Assembly: GCA_039621445.1 (NCBI GenBank)
Contig: CP154955.1
Span: 53,225,384-53,289,383 of the forward strand
From: Euglena gracilis
Taxonomy: Eukaryota > Euglenida > Euglenophyceae > Euglenales
Reading direction: 5' to 3'
Length of the DNA stretch: 64,000 nucleotides
The notes below the pieces were generated by a model. The model was given only the letters and a program-made list of their open reading frames with translations. It was not told the DNA's origin and ran no database searches. Shown here piece after piece: positions 11,041 to 22,418 of this stretch. The first letter of the stretch is position 1. The number at the start of each line of letters is the position of its first letter. The position numbers were made by a program, and so were the translations under genes.

Positions 11041-11655
11041 GAACAGGCTCACAGCGAGGGTTGGGTTTTGGTCGAAAGCAGGCCCAAAGGCAGATCCGGA
11101 CCTGGACCTGCACGGTCCCCCTGGTCCCCCCCTGACTGAGACCCCAAAAGGGGGCTGTGGGGGCCAGCGGGCCCTCTCATCCGACTCTGCCACCCCTGGG
11201 CTGTGCTTCCCTCCAGAGAGGGAAGGCCAGGGAGGGGAGGTTTCTCCTCTCGCCGGTTTGGTGACCGTGCGCGGAATGGGCTCCCCGGCAGGCCGAGTGG
11301 GGGAAAACAGTCACCCGACGCTCCGGTAAAAATAGGCACACGCGCCGCAAAAATTTCCTTTTTTTTGTGTCTTTCGGTCCCTGAATTCAGCCAGAACCGG
11401 GGTTCCGACAGCCAAATAATTCAAAAATTGGGAGGGGGGACGGTATTTTTGGCCAACTCCTTGGGGGTGCCTCTGAAGCAGTAGGAGAGGGGGGGAGGAA
11501 AAGCCTGGTTTGAATTAAAAAAATGGGTAGCGGGGGGGGGGCGGAAGAACACATTCAACTTGCTTTTCAGCGCCGGTTGCCCTTCTTTTTTTATTAGAAT
11601 TGCTGCCTTGGTTTCCCCTTTTGCTTGGCCTGCCGGATTGACTTTTTGAATTTCT
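11041..11655. other. Junction between D and the 11.6-21.5 kb minus-strand block
   Basis: The D frame fades into G-rich sequence. Nothing recognisable is encoded. Homopolymers of T, G and A occur at 11360, 11410 and 11520. Confidence 0.4.
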
Positions 11656-11658
11656 TGG

Positions 11659-12410
11659 TCAATTGTTTTCTTGAATTAAGGTTGATATTTTGTTTCTTCT
11701 TGATTCAGCATGCACAATTCTTTGAATGAAACATTCGGAACAGAGAACCTGGGGGGGAAAAGTACACAGGTAAAAAAAGTAGCGGAATGGGGCAGAATAT
11801 TCGCTAATTCCAGTGCGCAGGCGCCAGGCCGCCTTCCGCCGCCCATACTCACCTTCATACCGAGGCGCCCGGCCTCGCCTGCCTTCGTGTAGTCTCGGAG
11901 GCGGGAGCGGTGGGGGCGATGCGCACCTCATCGGCGAAGTAAAGGAATTGTACAAACAAACGTCGGGGCGGTTCGGGTATACGGGGGGCAGGGGTGTGGC
12001 CTTGGCCTCGGCCTTGACCTTTGGCGTTTGGTGCCAGGGGGCGGCTTGGCAGCCGCGCCGCGCCGACCTGCAGGCTGGGGGCAGAGCCTGGAGCGTTGAG
12101 CCTTTCGGGCGGGCGGTGCGTTCCCCGGCTGGTTGGGGGGGGGGGCGGTCCCTTGGGCTCCCTTGGGTCTGTCTGGTGCCTGGGGGGTCTCTTCGGCTTG
12201 CCTCCTTTGCCCCCTGCCTGGCTTCCTTCGGCTGGCTGGGGGGGGGGTGTTTGTCTCTCCCTTGCGCCTGCTCGATTCTCTTGTGGCGCTCTGGGGGGGG
12301 TGCCCCTTGCGACCTCATCGGTTCTCGCTTGGCGTTCTGGGGCTCCTGTGGGTTTGGGCGCCCCTGGTGGGAGAGGCGCTTTTTTTCGGGGGGGTCCGGG
12401 GGGCGTTTTA
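11659..12410 (-). CDS. Uncharacterised proline/arginine-rich reading frame
   Basis: An open minus-strand frame of about 220 codons in very G-rich plus-strand sequence. It is basic and proline-rich, with no domain I recognise. It may be the tail of the proline-rich protein at 12412-13641, displaced by a frameshift in one of the G runs between them. Base composition alone keeps several frames open here, so coding status is uncertain. Confidence 0.3.
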
Positions 12411-12411
12411 T

Positions 12412-13641
12412 TCATTTATTTATTTTGGTCCGGGGGTGTCCGGGGGGGTGGTTTTTTTTTGCCCAGGTGGCTCCCCCTGAGGTTTTCTGCCTTGGTGTGT
12501 GGGGGTCTTTGATCGTGCTCTCTGGGCCCCCTGGGGGGGGGGGCGGCCTTGGTTTGGTGGCCCCTGGGCCCCTGGGGGGGCGGTCTTGGGTTTGTGGCCT
12601 CTGGGCCCTCGGGGGGGGGGCGGTCTTGGGTTTGTCCCCTCTGGGCCCCCCGGGGGGGGGGGGCCTGGCTCGGTTGCCTCTGGGGCTCCCTGGGGATCGG
12701 GGTCCTGGCTCGGTTGCCTCTGGGGCCACCTGGGGGGGGTCCTTGCTCGGTGGCCCTCTGGCGCCCCCTGGGTGGGTTTCAGCTCGGTGGTCCTCTGGGG
12801 CCTCTCGGTGGCCCTCTGGGGGCCTTGGCTCGGTGGTCCTCTGGGGCCTCTCGTCTTTGCTGGTGCCCCCTGGGGGGGCTTGGCTCGTTCGGTGCCCCCT
12901 GGGGTGGGGGGGCTGGCTTTGGTCCCCCTGGGGGGAGGGGGGTGGCTTCAGTTCCCCCTGGGGGGGCCTGGCTGGCTTCGATTCCCCTGGGGGGGGGGGG
13001 CTTCGGTTCCCTTGGGGGGGCCTGGCTGGCTTCGGTTCCTCCTGGGCGGGGGGTGGCTTCGGATCCCGCTGGGGGGGCCTGGCTGGCTGTCTTGGGTTCG
13101 GCTGCCTGGCTCCCTGTCTCTCCTGGTGGGGGGGTGGGGGTGCCTGGCTGCCTTGGCTGTCTGCCTCCCCTAGCTGGCTGGGGGGGGGGGGCTGGCTGGT
13201 GGCCCCCTTGGGCCGCTGGCTTGTCTGTGTGGCCTCCGCCCCCCGCTCTCTCCCGGCCGTTGTCTTCCCTTGGCCAGCTGTGGGGTTCTGCTCTGCCCCT
13301 GGCTGCCGCCCGCCTCTGGCTTCCGGCCTTGGGCGCCAGCCTCCTCCTGTCTCCACAGTATCAGTGTCAGTGTGAAGGACAGGGGCAGAGACGTCCGCTG
13401 CCATCTGACGGCTCGCCTCCGACGGTGTAGTCTCCTCGTACCCAGCCTCCGCCAGCGTCTTGGTCCACTGCGCACCAAGCAGAGGCGTTGACTCCACGTA
13501 CCCAGCCCACGCCAGCGCCTTGGTGATCTGCGCAGCAGGCACTCTGGCAAATCGGCAGACAAGGAACGGCAGCAGCAGCAGCAGCAGCCCCACAAATACA
13601 CCCCCCGCTACACAGTACGGTTTGACGCCTGGCTTTTCCAA
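12412..13641 (-). CDS. Proline-rich repeat protein with an N-terminal membrane segment
   Basis: A 409-codon minus-strand frame. Residues 9-32 form a hydrophobic stretch (GGVFVGLLLLLLPFLVC) suitable as a signal anchor. A twofold repeat follows at about 36-75 (ITKALAWAGYVESTPL, then WTKTLAEAGYEETTPS). After that come about 300 residues of degenerate proline/arginine/glycine repeats built on GGPRGN-like units. The underlying DNA repeats CTGGGGGGGCCTGGCTGG-like units. A 520-codon plus-strand frame overlaps it, but that is glycine/serine/leucine low complexity. I prefer the minus strand because of the membrane segment, the twofold repeat and the matching strand of neighbouring frames. The position could suit an envelope-like or matrix-like accessory protein, which is speculation. 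Confidence 0.4.
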   Translation of the reverse strand: MEKPGVKPYCVAGGVFVGLLLLLLPFLVCRFARVPAAQITKALAWAGYVESTPLLGAQWTKTLAEAGYEETTPSEASRQMAADVSAPVLHTDTDTVETGGGWRPRPEARGGRQPGAEQNPTAGQGKTTAGRERGAEATQTSQRPKGATSQPPPPSQLGEADSQGSQAPPPPHQERQGARQPNPRQPARPPQRDPKPPPAQEEPKPARPPQGNRSPPPPGESKPARPPQGELKPPPSPQGDQSQPPHPRGHRTSQAPPGGTSKDERPQRTTEPRPPEGHREAPEDHRAETHPGGARGPPSKDPPQVAPEATEPGPRSPGSPRGNRARPPPPGGPRGDKPKTAPPPRAQRPQTQDRPPRGPGATKPRPPPPPGGPESTIKDPHTPRQKTSGGATWAKKNHPPGHPRTKINK

Positions 13642-14590
13642 CCACCCCCGGGGCGGTGGGCTGGCCTAGGTAGCCGTGGGTAGGGGAAAGTGGGTGGCCT
13701 CCGGGTTGGGGCCGGAAAGGGCCGGGACTCACCAGGCCAGCGGTGGGGGGATTGAGGACGCAGACACCGGCGGTGGTGCCCTCTCCCCGCCTTGAGGCTG
13801 AGGACGGGTCCTGGAGGTGCAACGGGAAGGAGCCATGAGTGGCAAAGGCTCCATCGGGACAGGGGATGAACGGGGCCGCACTGGGTATGGGGGTTCGCTG
13901 ACAGAAAATGATGTGAGAGGAACGGGGACGGCGTGGCACAGGACGGCGGCATGGGGGGGTGCCGGCCCGTACACAGCCACAGCCGCCTGGGGGGTAGCCA
14001 CAGCCGCCTGGGGGGCAGCCACAGCAGCGTGGTTGGCAGCCACCACCGTCGCCTGGGCGGCGGCCACAGCAGCCTGGGAGGCAGCCTCAGCCGCCTGGGG
14101 GGCAGCGTGCGGCAGCAAATAAGCGAACGCAGACACGGTTGTGCGCACTCAGCTCCTGTCGATCGACACACCAAGGTTGATACCGCAGCAAAGGTGATCT
14201 GGGGATCAGCCTCCTGCGACGGCTGGAGAAACGCAGAGACGGAGGGACGGTCGGACGGGTGGTGCATGAAGTTCAGCGGGACGGGCTGGTGCGATGCAGC
14301 GGCGGCGACGGTTAGCGGTGGATCCTGACCTAGCGCTGGCGGGGGATCGCGTGTCGGGATGTGCTGTGCTGCAGGCACCGCTGTGCCCACTGGGGTGTCC
14401 GCCGACTCCCCTTCCTGGCTGCTTGCGTCCTCGTCCTTCCTGGCGTCCTCGTCGGGCCAGACCCACTCCTCGGGTGGGTCTTCCCACTCGGCGTTGTTGA
14501 TGACCTCCTGCTCCTGCTTCTACACCTCCGCGATGATGACCGCCACCTCAGCCGGGTTTCGGTGGACTCCAGGCTGGGAGCGGGCACGGA
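13608..14590 (-). pseudogene. Alanine/proline-rich frame with PQAAVA repeats
   Basis: Minus strand. An acidic opening near 14500 leads to a frame from 14390 (PLNFMHHPSDRPSVSAFLQP). A second frame from 14148 carries imperfect 6-7-residue alanine repeats (APQAAVATPQAAVAVYG) at about 14110-13980. The repeats make sense only in that second frame, so a frameshift near 14150 joins the two. It sits just upstream of the membrane-segment frame on the same strand. Confidence 0.4.
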
Positions 14591-14599
14591 TCAGCCTTT

Positions 14600-16090
14600 T
14601 TGGCTGTTGGAGGAGAAACGGGAATTGTCCCCCTCACACAAATTTCCGCCCCCCCCCCCCCGTGGAAATGGTGATGGAGGGGGGAAACAAAGATCCTTGA
14701 AAAGAACGCGCAAGGAGCAGAGTTCAGTTTGAAGTGCTGGGCGAAGAATATTTTCAATTTCCCTGGGCAAAGTTACCCCCCCCTCCCTTCCCCCCCCCCC
14801 TTCCCCCCCCCCCTCCTCCTCCTCCTCCACCCCACCCCCCCTTTTAACAACCAAACCCACAACACCCACAACAAAACCAAGGAAACCACTTTGGTGAAAA
14901 GTGATCAAAATTAAGCAGGATTCCAGCCCAATTTAACTTTGGACAACAGCGCCAAAAGGCAAGAACTTTTTGACGAGAAATTACGAGTTTTGGGTTTGGA
15001 AAACTCAAATGAAACGCCGTTTCAGGCAGTTTTGCTTAAAAGTCAAGGATTTGTAGAAATTTGGTTATAGGGATTGATCGAATATTTTTTCAATTGGAGG
15101 GTCTCAGAATTTTCAAATGGACACAATCCCGGTTTATTGCGGAAGGGGGTCAGGCTTCCAAGCCAAAATATTCAAATGTTTCCATTTTGTCCTTGGGCTT
15201 TTTCCAGTGAACCTTGAAATTCTTTTTTTTCAGATTCCTGGTTCTTGCGTGCACAATCAATAGATATTTTTTGTAGTTTTGTACCAGTGCATTGGGTGGG
15301 CAAAGAACCCTGTGTGTGACATTGGGTTTGAAATTGGTGGGTTCGACTGGGGACTTTCTTAGGTTAATTAGGTAAAAATGGCAAACCGTACAGTGGAAAA
15401 ATGGCCGGCCGGTCTTCAAAATTAAAAAGAATCGGCCCTGCAATGTCAAAAATTGAGTTCAGGCTTTCATGCCGAAGCATAATAATCTTTTCCGTAGGTT
15501 AAATTCGACTGAAAACCAAAAAATGGAATTTCAGTGATTTTCGGCCCCACATAGGCAAAATTTGGCCAATTTTTTGGATAGGACCCCTTTACACTCCTCC
15601 ACTTAGAAAAATCTGGGGGAGATTTTAAAAAGCGTGAGTAAAAGAGAAGGGGTCCGCACAAAAGAAAAAATTTGGTTTGCCAAAAAATGAAGTTGTATGT
15701 GTGCGGTTGGTAAGAGCAACGGGGGGGGGGGAGCCCAAAAGGCCACCCCGCGTAAGTAACGGCGGGGGTGGGGCAGCCCAACGGGCCACACCGCACCCCG
15801 GGGGGAGGTGGTGCAACGGTGCAACAGGTGGTGCAGAAAAAAAGAGTGGGGCAACGGTGTGTGGCAACGGTGCGGCTCACGGTACGAAACATCAGCGCAA
15901 CGGTCAGCCACTCCACCGCGCCGCATATGTGTGTTCTCAATCACGATATGGCATGCTATTTTTTTGTCCCCACACACCACACGACACTCATGCTTAGAGT
16001 GACACTTTGCGGACACCCAAGGCGGGTCAGGTTACAACTACGAAAGTTGCACGCCGGGCCATAATGTTGGGCCCTTTTTTGTTGTTGGGT
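14600..16090. other. No recognisable gene; pyrimidine-rich and hairpin-forming
   Basis: Contains a C/T tract at 14776-14840 and G/C runs around 15720-15800. A 100-codon minus-strand frame lies at 15150-15449 (with HCTVCHFYLINL), too weak to call a gene. The last ~350 bases have fragments of open minus-strand sequence in several frames. Confidence 0.4.
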
Positions 16091-16096
16091 TTTTGC

Positions 16097-17076
16097 TTAA
16101 TCCCTCTTTGAGGAGCAAATTACCCTCCTTTTTTGAGCGTTGCGCGCTTTTCTGTTGAGGGGGACTGTTGAATTTCGTGATCTGTTATTTGTCGCGACCA
16201 AACACCAAAAATCAGAATCAACGAAAACAACCCCGCAAACCGCGGGACTGGTTCCCCGCAATGACAATTCATCACTTTTCCCACAAACGTAACGGGTATG
16301 TGACTTACGGCCGTTTTTGTGTGGGGGGGTCGCATCAACCCGTGCCCTCCCGGGCCATCTCTCAAATCTTGGCCCAAAATTTCTACCTCTTAGAGAAAAA
16401 ATGTGCTTGGGAAATCTGTCCACCTTTTGCTTTTCAAAAAGAAGTTCCAAATCTGTGAAATTCTCATCTCCTTGCCCTTCCAAAAATTGTTCCTCCGACC
16501 CCAAAATTCGTTGGGGGGTACCTACGTGAGCCTCACCGACAAAATAGTCGGCCATGTCCCATGCCTGGGCAAGTTTCTTTCCCAAAATTATCCGAAAATT
16601 CTGCACACCCTCCTTTATGGGGGGGTTGGGTTTAACCCCCTCTCCTTAAATAACACCTTTTTAAATTCCCTGAAATTATGTCGGTACAACACATCGACTT
16701 CTCGTTGGAACACCCCCCACTCACTCGCCTCCGAATGAGGGGGGCTCATCCCCATTTTGTTTATTCCAACGTTATTCCTTTCTTCCACACAACACAACCC
16801 GTGAAAATGAATAAATTCCACCTCCCACACTTGCGCAATAAAAACCTCAGATTTTGCGCCTTGGGTAAAATCGGCAGACTCAAATTTTTTATTGGTCGAT
16901 CGTTCAACCCGTTTTTTCTTCTCTTTCCCCAAACGGGCGGAATAAAATTGTACAATTTTAATTTTTTCCACTTGGGAAAATTGAGGGGGTTCAAAATGCG
17001 TTTCAACCCTCCCCTCTTCCTTCTCCACCTGAAAATTGTCCACTGCCACCACCGTTTCCCAAAATCTGGGGTTCAT
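16097..17076 (-). pseudogene. Uncharacterised minus-strand coding remnant I
   Basis: Two consecutive minus-strand frames, 17076-16615 (153 codons) and 16606-16097 (169 codons), are offset by a frameshift near 16610. Both have balanced, globular-type composition unlike the low-complexity frames nearby (VYRHNFREFKKVLFKERG; DENFTDLELLFEKQKVDRF). I cannot assign a family. They look like parts of one decayed protein gene and share strand and style with 17426-18966. Confidence 0.4.
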
Positions 17077-17122
17077 CCAATTCCCAAATTAGCTTTCGTC
17101 ATGGGTCATTCGTGGGGGGGTA

Positions 17123-17839
17123 TCACCAACACCAAACTCTCCTTCTTTGGAATATGCCTCTCCTCCTTCCCGTCAACCTAAAAAATGACCAATCCGAGAC
17201 TCGGTATTTTTTATGTGAAGTCCCACCAAAAATGTTTCCACCAAAACGGTGAAAATGTCCTTTGGTCCCGGTGATGGTGAACTTGCATCCAAAACCCGGC
17301 CACAAACGGTCTGGCAAACCCTCCACCATTCCCCATATACGAGTGGGCTTTTTGGAGTCAAAAGGACTACATTGACAAAAATCAACGTCCCAAAAAAATC
17401 AGCCCTTTCAAAAATTCACGGTCCTTCATGAGGCCGTTTCGTGGAATTTTAATGAAAATTCTGGGGGGTTGTAAAAATTGGGTGTTGAAAGTGTCATTTT
17501 TGTGTGTGAATCGGCATACTCCAAATTTCTTTCACACATGGTGGGGTGTTGACCATATTTCGTTTTAGGCACAGATTCAAAAGTCAAGTCCACCTCCCCT
17601 CCAGATTTTGTTCCCGTAAAAAGCGTCAAAACCTTTGGTACTTTTGACCCAAAAAATCGCTGGACTTTGTCCACAAAAGTGTTTGACTGTGGCGCAAATA
17701 TCTGAAACAAATTTTGCGCTGGGGGTACATGAACAAAAGTGTTGCCCCGGAAACGTTGGCCACCACTTTTTCCTTGGGCAGTTTCCCAACCTTTGTCTTT
17801 AAAATTGGTCGCCCCGCCCCCCTTGCCTCGTCCTCCCAA
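17123..17839 (-). pseudogene. Uncharacterised minus-strand coding remnant II
   Basis: A 137-codon minus-strand frame (17839-17426) begins glycine/lysine-rich and becomes globular (VLTLFTGTKSGGEVDLTFE; TPNFYNPPEFSLKFHE). Further open pieces to 17123 in other frames suggest continued coding sequence with frameshifts. No catalytic motif is visible. Probably the same decayed gene as 16097-17076. Confidence 0.35.
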
Positions 17840-18387
17840 TGCCCCATGGGAATGGGGACCAAAACTGGGTGTAGAGGGAGCTTGATTTGCATCCAGAATT
17901 TTTGTCCAACAGTTAGAGGCATTATTCCCAACCTCAACACAACACTTACACGGTGCTCTGATTACAAAGGTTGTGTTGGTTGGTGTTTGGGAGCGGTGCT
18001 CCTTTCACCTCTGAAGATTTTTTTGACAACGCCCCCACTTCTTGAGGATTTCTGATGAAATTCTGATAAAAATTCTTGTTTCGTTTTTTAAATGCATTTG
18101 GTCGTCCCCAACCAAGCGGGGGGTTGACTCATTTCAGGGGGGGCACCTGGCCCTTTAAATTCCATCGCCCCTCCGTTTGTTCAAGACATCCATGTGTCAT
18201 TCCCATGATTTGGGGGGAAATGAAAATCGCTGGGGGGAAACAGCAATTTTCGTCCAATTGGCCACCCATTGAGTGACAGAAGCGAATTTTTGTCCCTTTC
18301 CAACCCCTTTCTGATTATTTCTTCGTTTTGGCTTTCATCCCTTTTTTCTTCGTTAAAAAATCTGAGGAAATTCCGTCTCAGCACATG

Positions 18388-18966
18388 TCAGGTGTCCGCA
18401 TGAGATTTAAAAAAAATCAGAATCGTCAAAAATTCTGTCTCGAAATTCTTCCAATGATCCCCAAAAAACCTTATTGAAATTCTGGACAGTTTCGTCGTAA
18501 AAAAACTGCCCACGAAAAGAAATTCAGGCCTGTGACCTGAAAATCTGTTTATTTTTGCCTCTTTTTCCACCGTGTCCCAAAACGGAATATCAACAAAATT
18601 GAAATCTGGCAACCAAAAATGGTGGCTTCCCCGATCATGCCTACACCTGCCCCCATCCCTGTGAGCAAAAATTTGCACCGGGACACACACAGATGGAAAT
18701 TTTCCATGCTTTTCAACGGCAAATTCCAACACGCTTCGCTGGCGGGCATTCAAAAGGGGTACTGTTTGTGAGGCTGTTACTTCCAAACTTACAGAAGGAA
18801 AATACACCATTCTGGGGGAAACAAAAACAGAGTGAGGGGGGGTAAAAACTGTTGTGGGTTGGGTAATGGGAACCTGCAAAGTGTGGCTTTGCCAACAGGT
18901 GGTAGAGACCACCTTATGGTGCTCCTCCCCTTTGGGCAAGAATCCCACTTCAGCACCGTTGCCCAA
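18388..18966 (-). pseudogene. Uncharacterised minus-strand coding remnant III
   Basis: A 192-codon open frame on the minus strand, globular in composition (SVLEFAVEKHGKFPSVCVP; DFNFVDIPFWDTVEKEAK). A 550-bp stretch without a clear frame (17840-18387) separates it from remnant II. I do not recognise it. The absence of RT, integrase or nucleocapsid motifs means it could be an accessory or captured gene of the element whose coiled-coil frame lies upstream. Confidence 0.35.
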
Positions 18967-19334
18967 AAAAGCCGCTCCCCCTACCTCTGGGCCTAGGTTG
19001 CCCGAGTAGGGAGCGACGGGGGAAAAATTTGAAAATTTTGAAAAACCAACCCACTCACCATCTCTGGAATTTTTCTCGTTCCTTCAGGTCCCAACCCAGG
19101 CCTTCTCGTCGCTTCATGTCCCAACCGTGGTCCCAACCCATGGCTCAGACCCAACCCATAGCTCCTGGGTGGGGTTGTGCTCGTTGTGCTGGCTGCTGCT
19201 GGGGCCCCCTGTACCGCCACCACAGCGGTGCGGGGGAGTGGGCCCCCGGACGCCGCCACCACAGCGACGCCGGGGTACAGCCGAGGCCAAAGGATCCGCA
19301 AAATCTTCGAACCAAGAAAGGGTTTTCAGCGGCA

Positions 19335-21129
19335 TCACAAGCCAACACCACTGGGAACAGGAGAAAAAAAAACAGACGTTTCGGCAGACAGGACCCTGCC
19401 CCTCTGGGGGCCAGAACCCGAAAACCCAAAAAAGCAGTCACAGAAGCTGGGCCAGGGGATACCACTTCCACGGGTGTGTGGGCCACTGCCTCCGCTGCCT
19501 CGCTTCTGGGGCCAGCAGAGAGCCCCTGGGGGGGCCACAGGCCCCTTGCATACCACCAGACTGGGATGGGCTGGGAGCTGGTACTGGGGGCCAGGAGGCA
19601 TATTGCCCCCCGCGGCACCCGTGCCAGTCACTCTCTGGGCCCCCGGCTGTGTCTGGTCTGTGGTGTCCGGGGGCACTCTGGCCTCGGGGCCTTGGGGGTC
19701 CTCGCTCTCCGGCCCCGCTTCTGGGTGGCTGCGGTAGCTCCTAGGAGGGGGGGGAAAATATTCAAAATTTTCTATTTTCTTTTCCAAAACGAAAAGCCGA
19801 TTTTTTATTTCGCATTTTCTTTTGGTGTCCCCCTTAATGTTGAGTATATCTCCATCAGCAGGGCGTTGTGGGCCTGGATCACGTGACCTTGGCCAACTGC
19901 AGGAGGCAGGGCCACAGCCTGCCCCTGGGCTCTTGTCCTTAGCTCCCTTATATCCTCCTTTATGGCCCTTTGTGTTTCGGCGATGGTTGAGGTCTGGCCG
20001 TCCAGTTCGGCCCGAAAATGTTGCAGGGCCCGTGCAATCCCTGCATCTCTTTCTCGCATCCCCCCGAGTTCTCCCGTCAGCTGGTTTAATTTTTGGTCCA
20101 AGGCCTCCTCCGGGGCCTGCTGCCGCCCGCTGGCCAGCTCCTGGCTCCTCATCACCTCCTCCGTGGTGCGGACGGAGGTGACGATAAGCTTCCCAATGTT
20201 TTTCACTTGCCCAGCCATCGCCTCGTGAAACCCCTGCCCATCGCCCGGCTGGTGACCCTGGATGACCCTGGCCTCGAGCCATTAAACTCGCTGGGCTAGT
20301 TGGGCCACAGCCCCGAGGCCATCGCTCAGCCGGGTGGTCACCACCTCGCTCAGGGCTGTCATCCCCCCAGAAAAATGTTCCGTCTGCTTCTGCTGAAGAT
20401 TTGAAAATTTTCAGCCAGCTGGGACGCTAGCCCAGCCTGGGTTCTTTCCATTTGCCGCACCACTCCTTGGAAATTTTCAGTGACCCGCTGAAACTGCAAG
20501 GATACCAACTGCTCTAGGCGACTAACTGAAGCAGCTGTGGTGGCCCCCGCTTCAGCGAGCCGATTTTTCGGGTGACCAACCCAACTATCCAACCTCTGGA
20601 TCTCCTGCCACAGAACCACTGAGGCAGCGGCCTGTGCCTCCGCTCCTAAAACCTCCCGGGGGGGGTGCGGGGGTTGCCTCCCCTTCGGGCTCTGTTCAGG
20701 CACCAACCCCCCTGGGCCATCTGGTTCTGGTCCTGAATCTCCTCCACTACTGGGCCAATCTGCTGCATGTGCCACTTGGTGGCAGCGACTGTGGCATGGC
20801 CTTGGGGCCCATCATGCCCGGGCCCGGCCTGAACCAGCGAGCAATGGTCGGGTCCGGCTGGGAAATGCCCAGACCCGACATGGCTCACCGGCACATGGGC
20901 CGGGACGGCATCCCCAGGATTTTGCCAGGGCACCCCTTCCAGTAAATGAGGTTGGTCGTGGCCTGCAAATTCTTCTTCTTCCGCTGGTTCTTGCTCTTCT
21001 TCTTTGATCTTGCCCCTTATGTCGAATTGCCACACGACCTGCCTGGTCATGTTGTGCACAAACTCTGGCGTCACCAGGCTGGGCATGCCAGAGAGCAGTC
21101 CCAGGCTGCTGGGCAATGCCCTGCCGCAC
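19335..21129 (-). pseudogene. Coiled-coil, gag-like reading frames of an unassigned element
   Basis: Minus-strand frames 21116-20646, 20775-20359 and 20282-19335 form one interrupted protein. It opens with helical sequence (FVHNMTRQVVWQFDIRGKI), has an acidic patch (EEEQEPAEEEEF), then long heptad-like helices (LEQLVSLQFQRVTENFQGVVRQ; QHFRAELDGQTSTIAE) and a proline/glycine-rich tail. The layout of coiled coil followed by a low-complexity tail resembles the first half of A/B/C gag, but the sequence is different and there is no zinc knuckle. Frameshifts near 20700 and a stop near 20360 break it. Confidence 0.45.
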
Positions 21130-21739
21130 CCGGATGGTTCTGGTTGCTGGGGGTCCGGCTGGGCCTGCCCGGCAATGGCCAGGAGCTGCTGGCCTTGACT
21201 GCTGGGGCTGTGGCTGTCGTCTTTTTCATCCTCCTGGTAACCTGGGAGAACCCCGGCTCACATAGTGTGAACCCAGAGGGCTCGAACACCCCTCTGCGAC
21301 AATGTAAGGGTTGCCCCTCTTGAGGCCCCTGTGAAGGGAACCCTGGTGGCGCAACCTGAATAGGATCTTTTGAATTTGAGCCCGTCGAGCCCACCCGGTG
21401 GGGGTTTTCACCTTGGTGAAAAAGTGGGGTAGGGGTTGGTGTTGGTGAAGATGACGATATGGGAAAATGGGGATATGACATACTTTTGAGGTGCAATCAA
21501 TTGAAGTTGATGAATAATCAAAAATAATCAATGACTTGAAATTGTTTGCTTGAACTTGTTTAATTGTTTGTTGATTGGCAAATGGAAAAACACAAGTGAA
21601 CGCCAAACAAAGAACAGAGTGTGAACAGAGCCCTGAGCAGAAAATGTACAACTGGAGGGGGGCTACAGTAAGGGGGGCTACTTGGTATAGTCTGCGCAAT
21701 TCTTAATGAATTGCGCCATCTGGGCGCCAACCAAGGGGG
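21130..21739. other. AT-rich leader region between the coiled-coil element and element B
   Basis: Contains the upstream sequence of the minus-strand coiled-coil frames (proline/serine-rich open sequence to 21496), then AT-rich sequence full of CAATCA/TTGATT motifs at 21480-21600. No gene is supported. The left boundary of element B lies near the end of this stretch. Confidence 0.4.
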
Positions 21740-22131
21740 TGTGCATGTTTGCGCAAAGCCCTAAGGGGCTTGCGCATCCCCTTGGGGGTTGCCTGCTGGA
21801 CCCCTCAACCTGCCTCCTCCTTTACCTTCCCTTGGCTTGGTCAAAGTGGACTGCAGGGCCTCCTTGGGTCCAATGGGGCCTCAAAAGGTCCTTGGGGGCC
21901 TTGGAGCCACCTCGCGGCCATTCGTGGGCCCTTTGGGCCCCCTTTGGAGCCCCCCCATTGCGACATGCACCTGGACCGCACACAGGCTGGGCTCTGCATT
22001 GCTCTGTGCTTTGTTCCTTGGGAAGTTGTGAACAGGGTTTTTCTGTTACTCTGATCTTGAGTTCCTCGCCAAAGAGAAAGCTAAGACCTTTTGGGAATTG
22101 GAAAACGGGAATTGGGAATCAGTCGTACATT
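21740..22131 (+). repeat. 5' LTR of element B (left end approximate)
   Basis: The right end is firm: it reads GGGAATCAGTCGTACATT directly before the primer site, and the last ~130 bases (from about 21998) align with the 3' part of element C's LTR. The left end is inferred from a TGTGCATG start near 21740, giving about 390 bp, close to A's 410. The target duplication cannot be checked because B's 3' end is missing. Confidence 0.55.
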
Positions 22132-22418
22132 TGGTAGCGGATTAGGTTACGATCCTACACACACTTCACAAACAGAAAGAGAGACTACGAAGCATTACAC
22201 TTGGTAGCAGATTGGTTCGTTGCTGCGCTGACTGGCAGCGGAGAGCCCCTGCACCGTTATTACACGGTCGCAGCGTCAGCTCCCCGCTTCTAGTCAACGT
22301 CTAGGCAGACGAGCAGGCTCCGGAAGGCTCTGTACGGTATTACCCGTTACAAGTCCCTCTGGTGCGAGCACTACTGCTTATTTTTCTGTGGGTTTTTGTT
22401 GTTTTTGACATCAGAAAG
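22132..22418 (+). promoter_or_regulatory. Leader and primer-binding site of element B
   Basis: TGGTAGCGGATTAGG begins right at the LTR end and matches C's primer site at 13 of 15 positions. A second similar site (TTGGTAGCAGATTGG) occurs at 22201-22215, so the leader carries a duplicated primer-like motif. The rest aligns with C's leader (53940-54170), including ACGGTATTACCCGT. Gag begins at 22419. Confidence 0.7.

Noticed and set aside
11813-13375. A 520-codon plus-strand Gly/Leu/Ser-rich frame
   Set aside because: Composition is dictated by G runs. The opposite strand has a membrane segment and a structured repeat and agrees with neighbouring strand use, so I preferred it.
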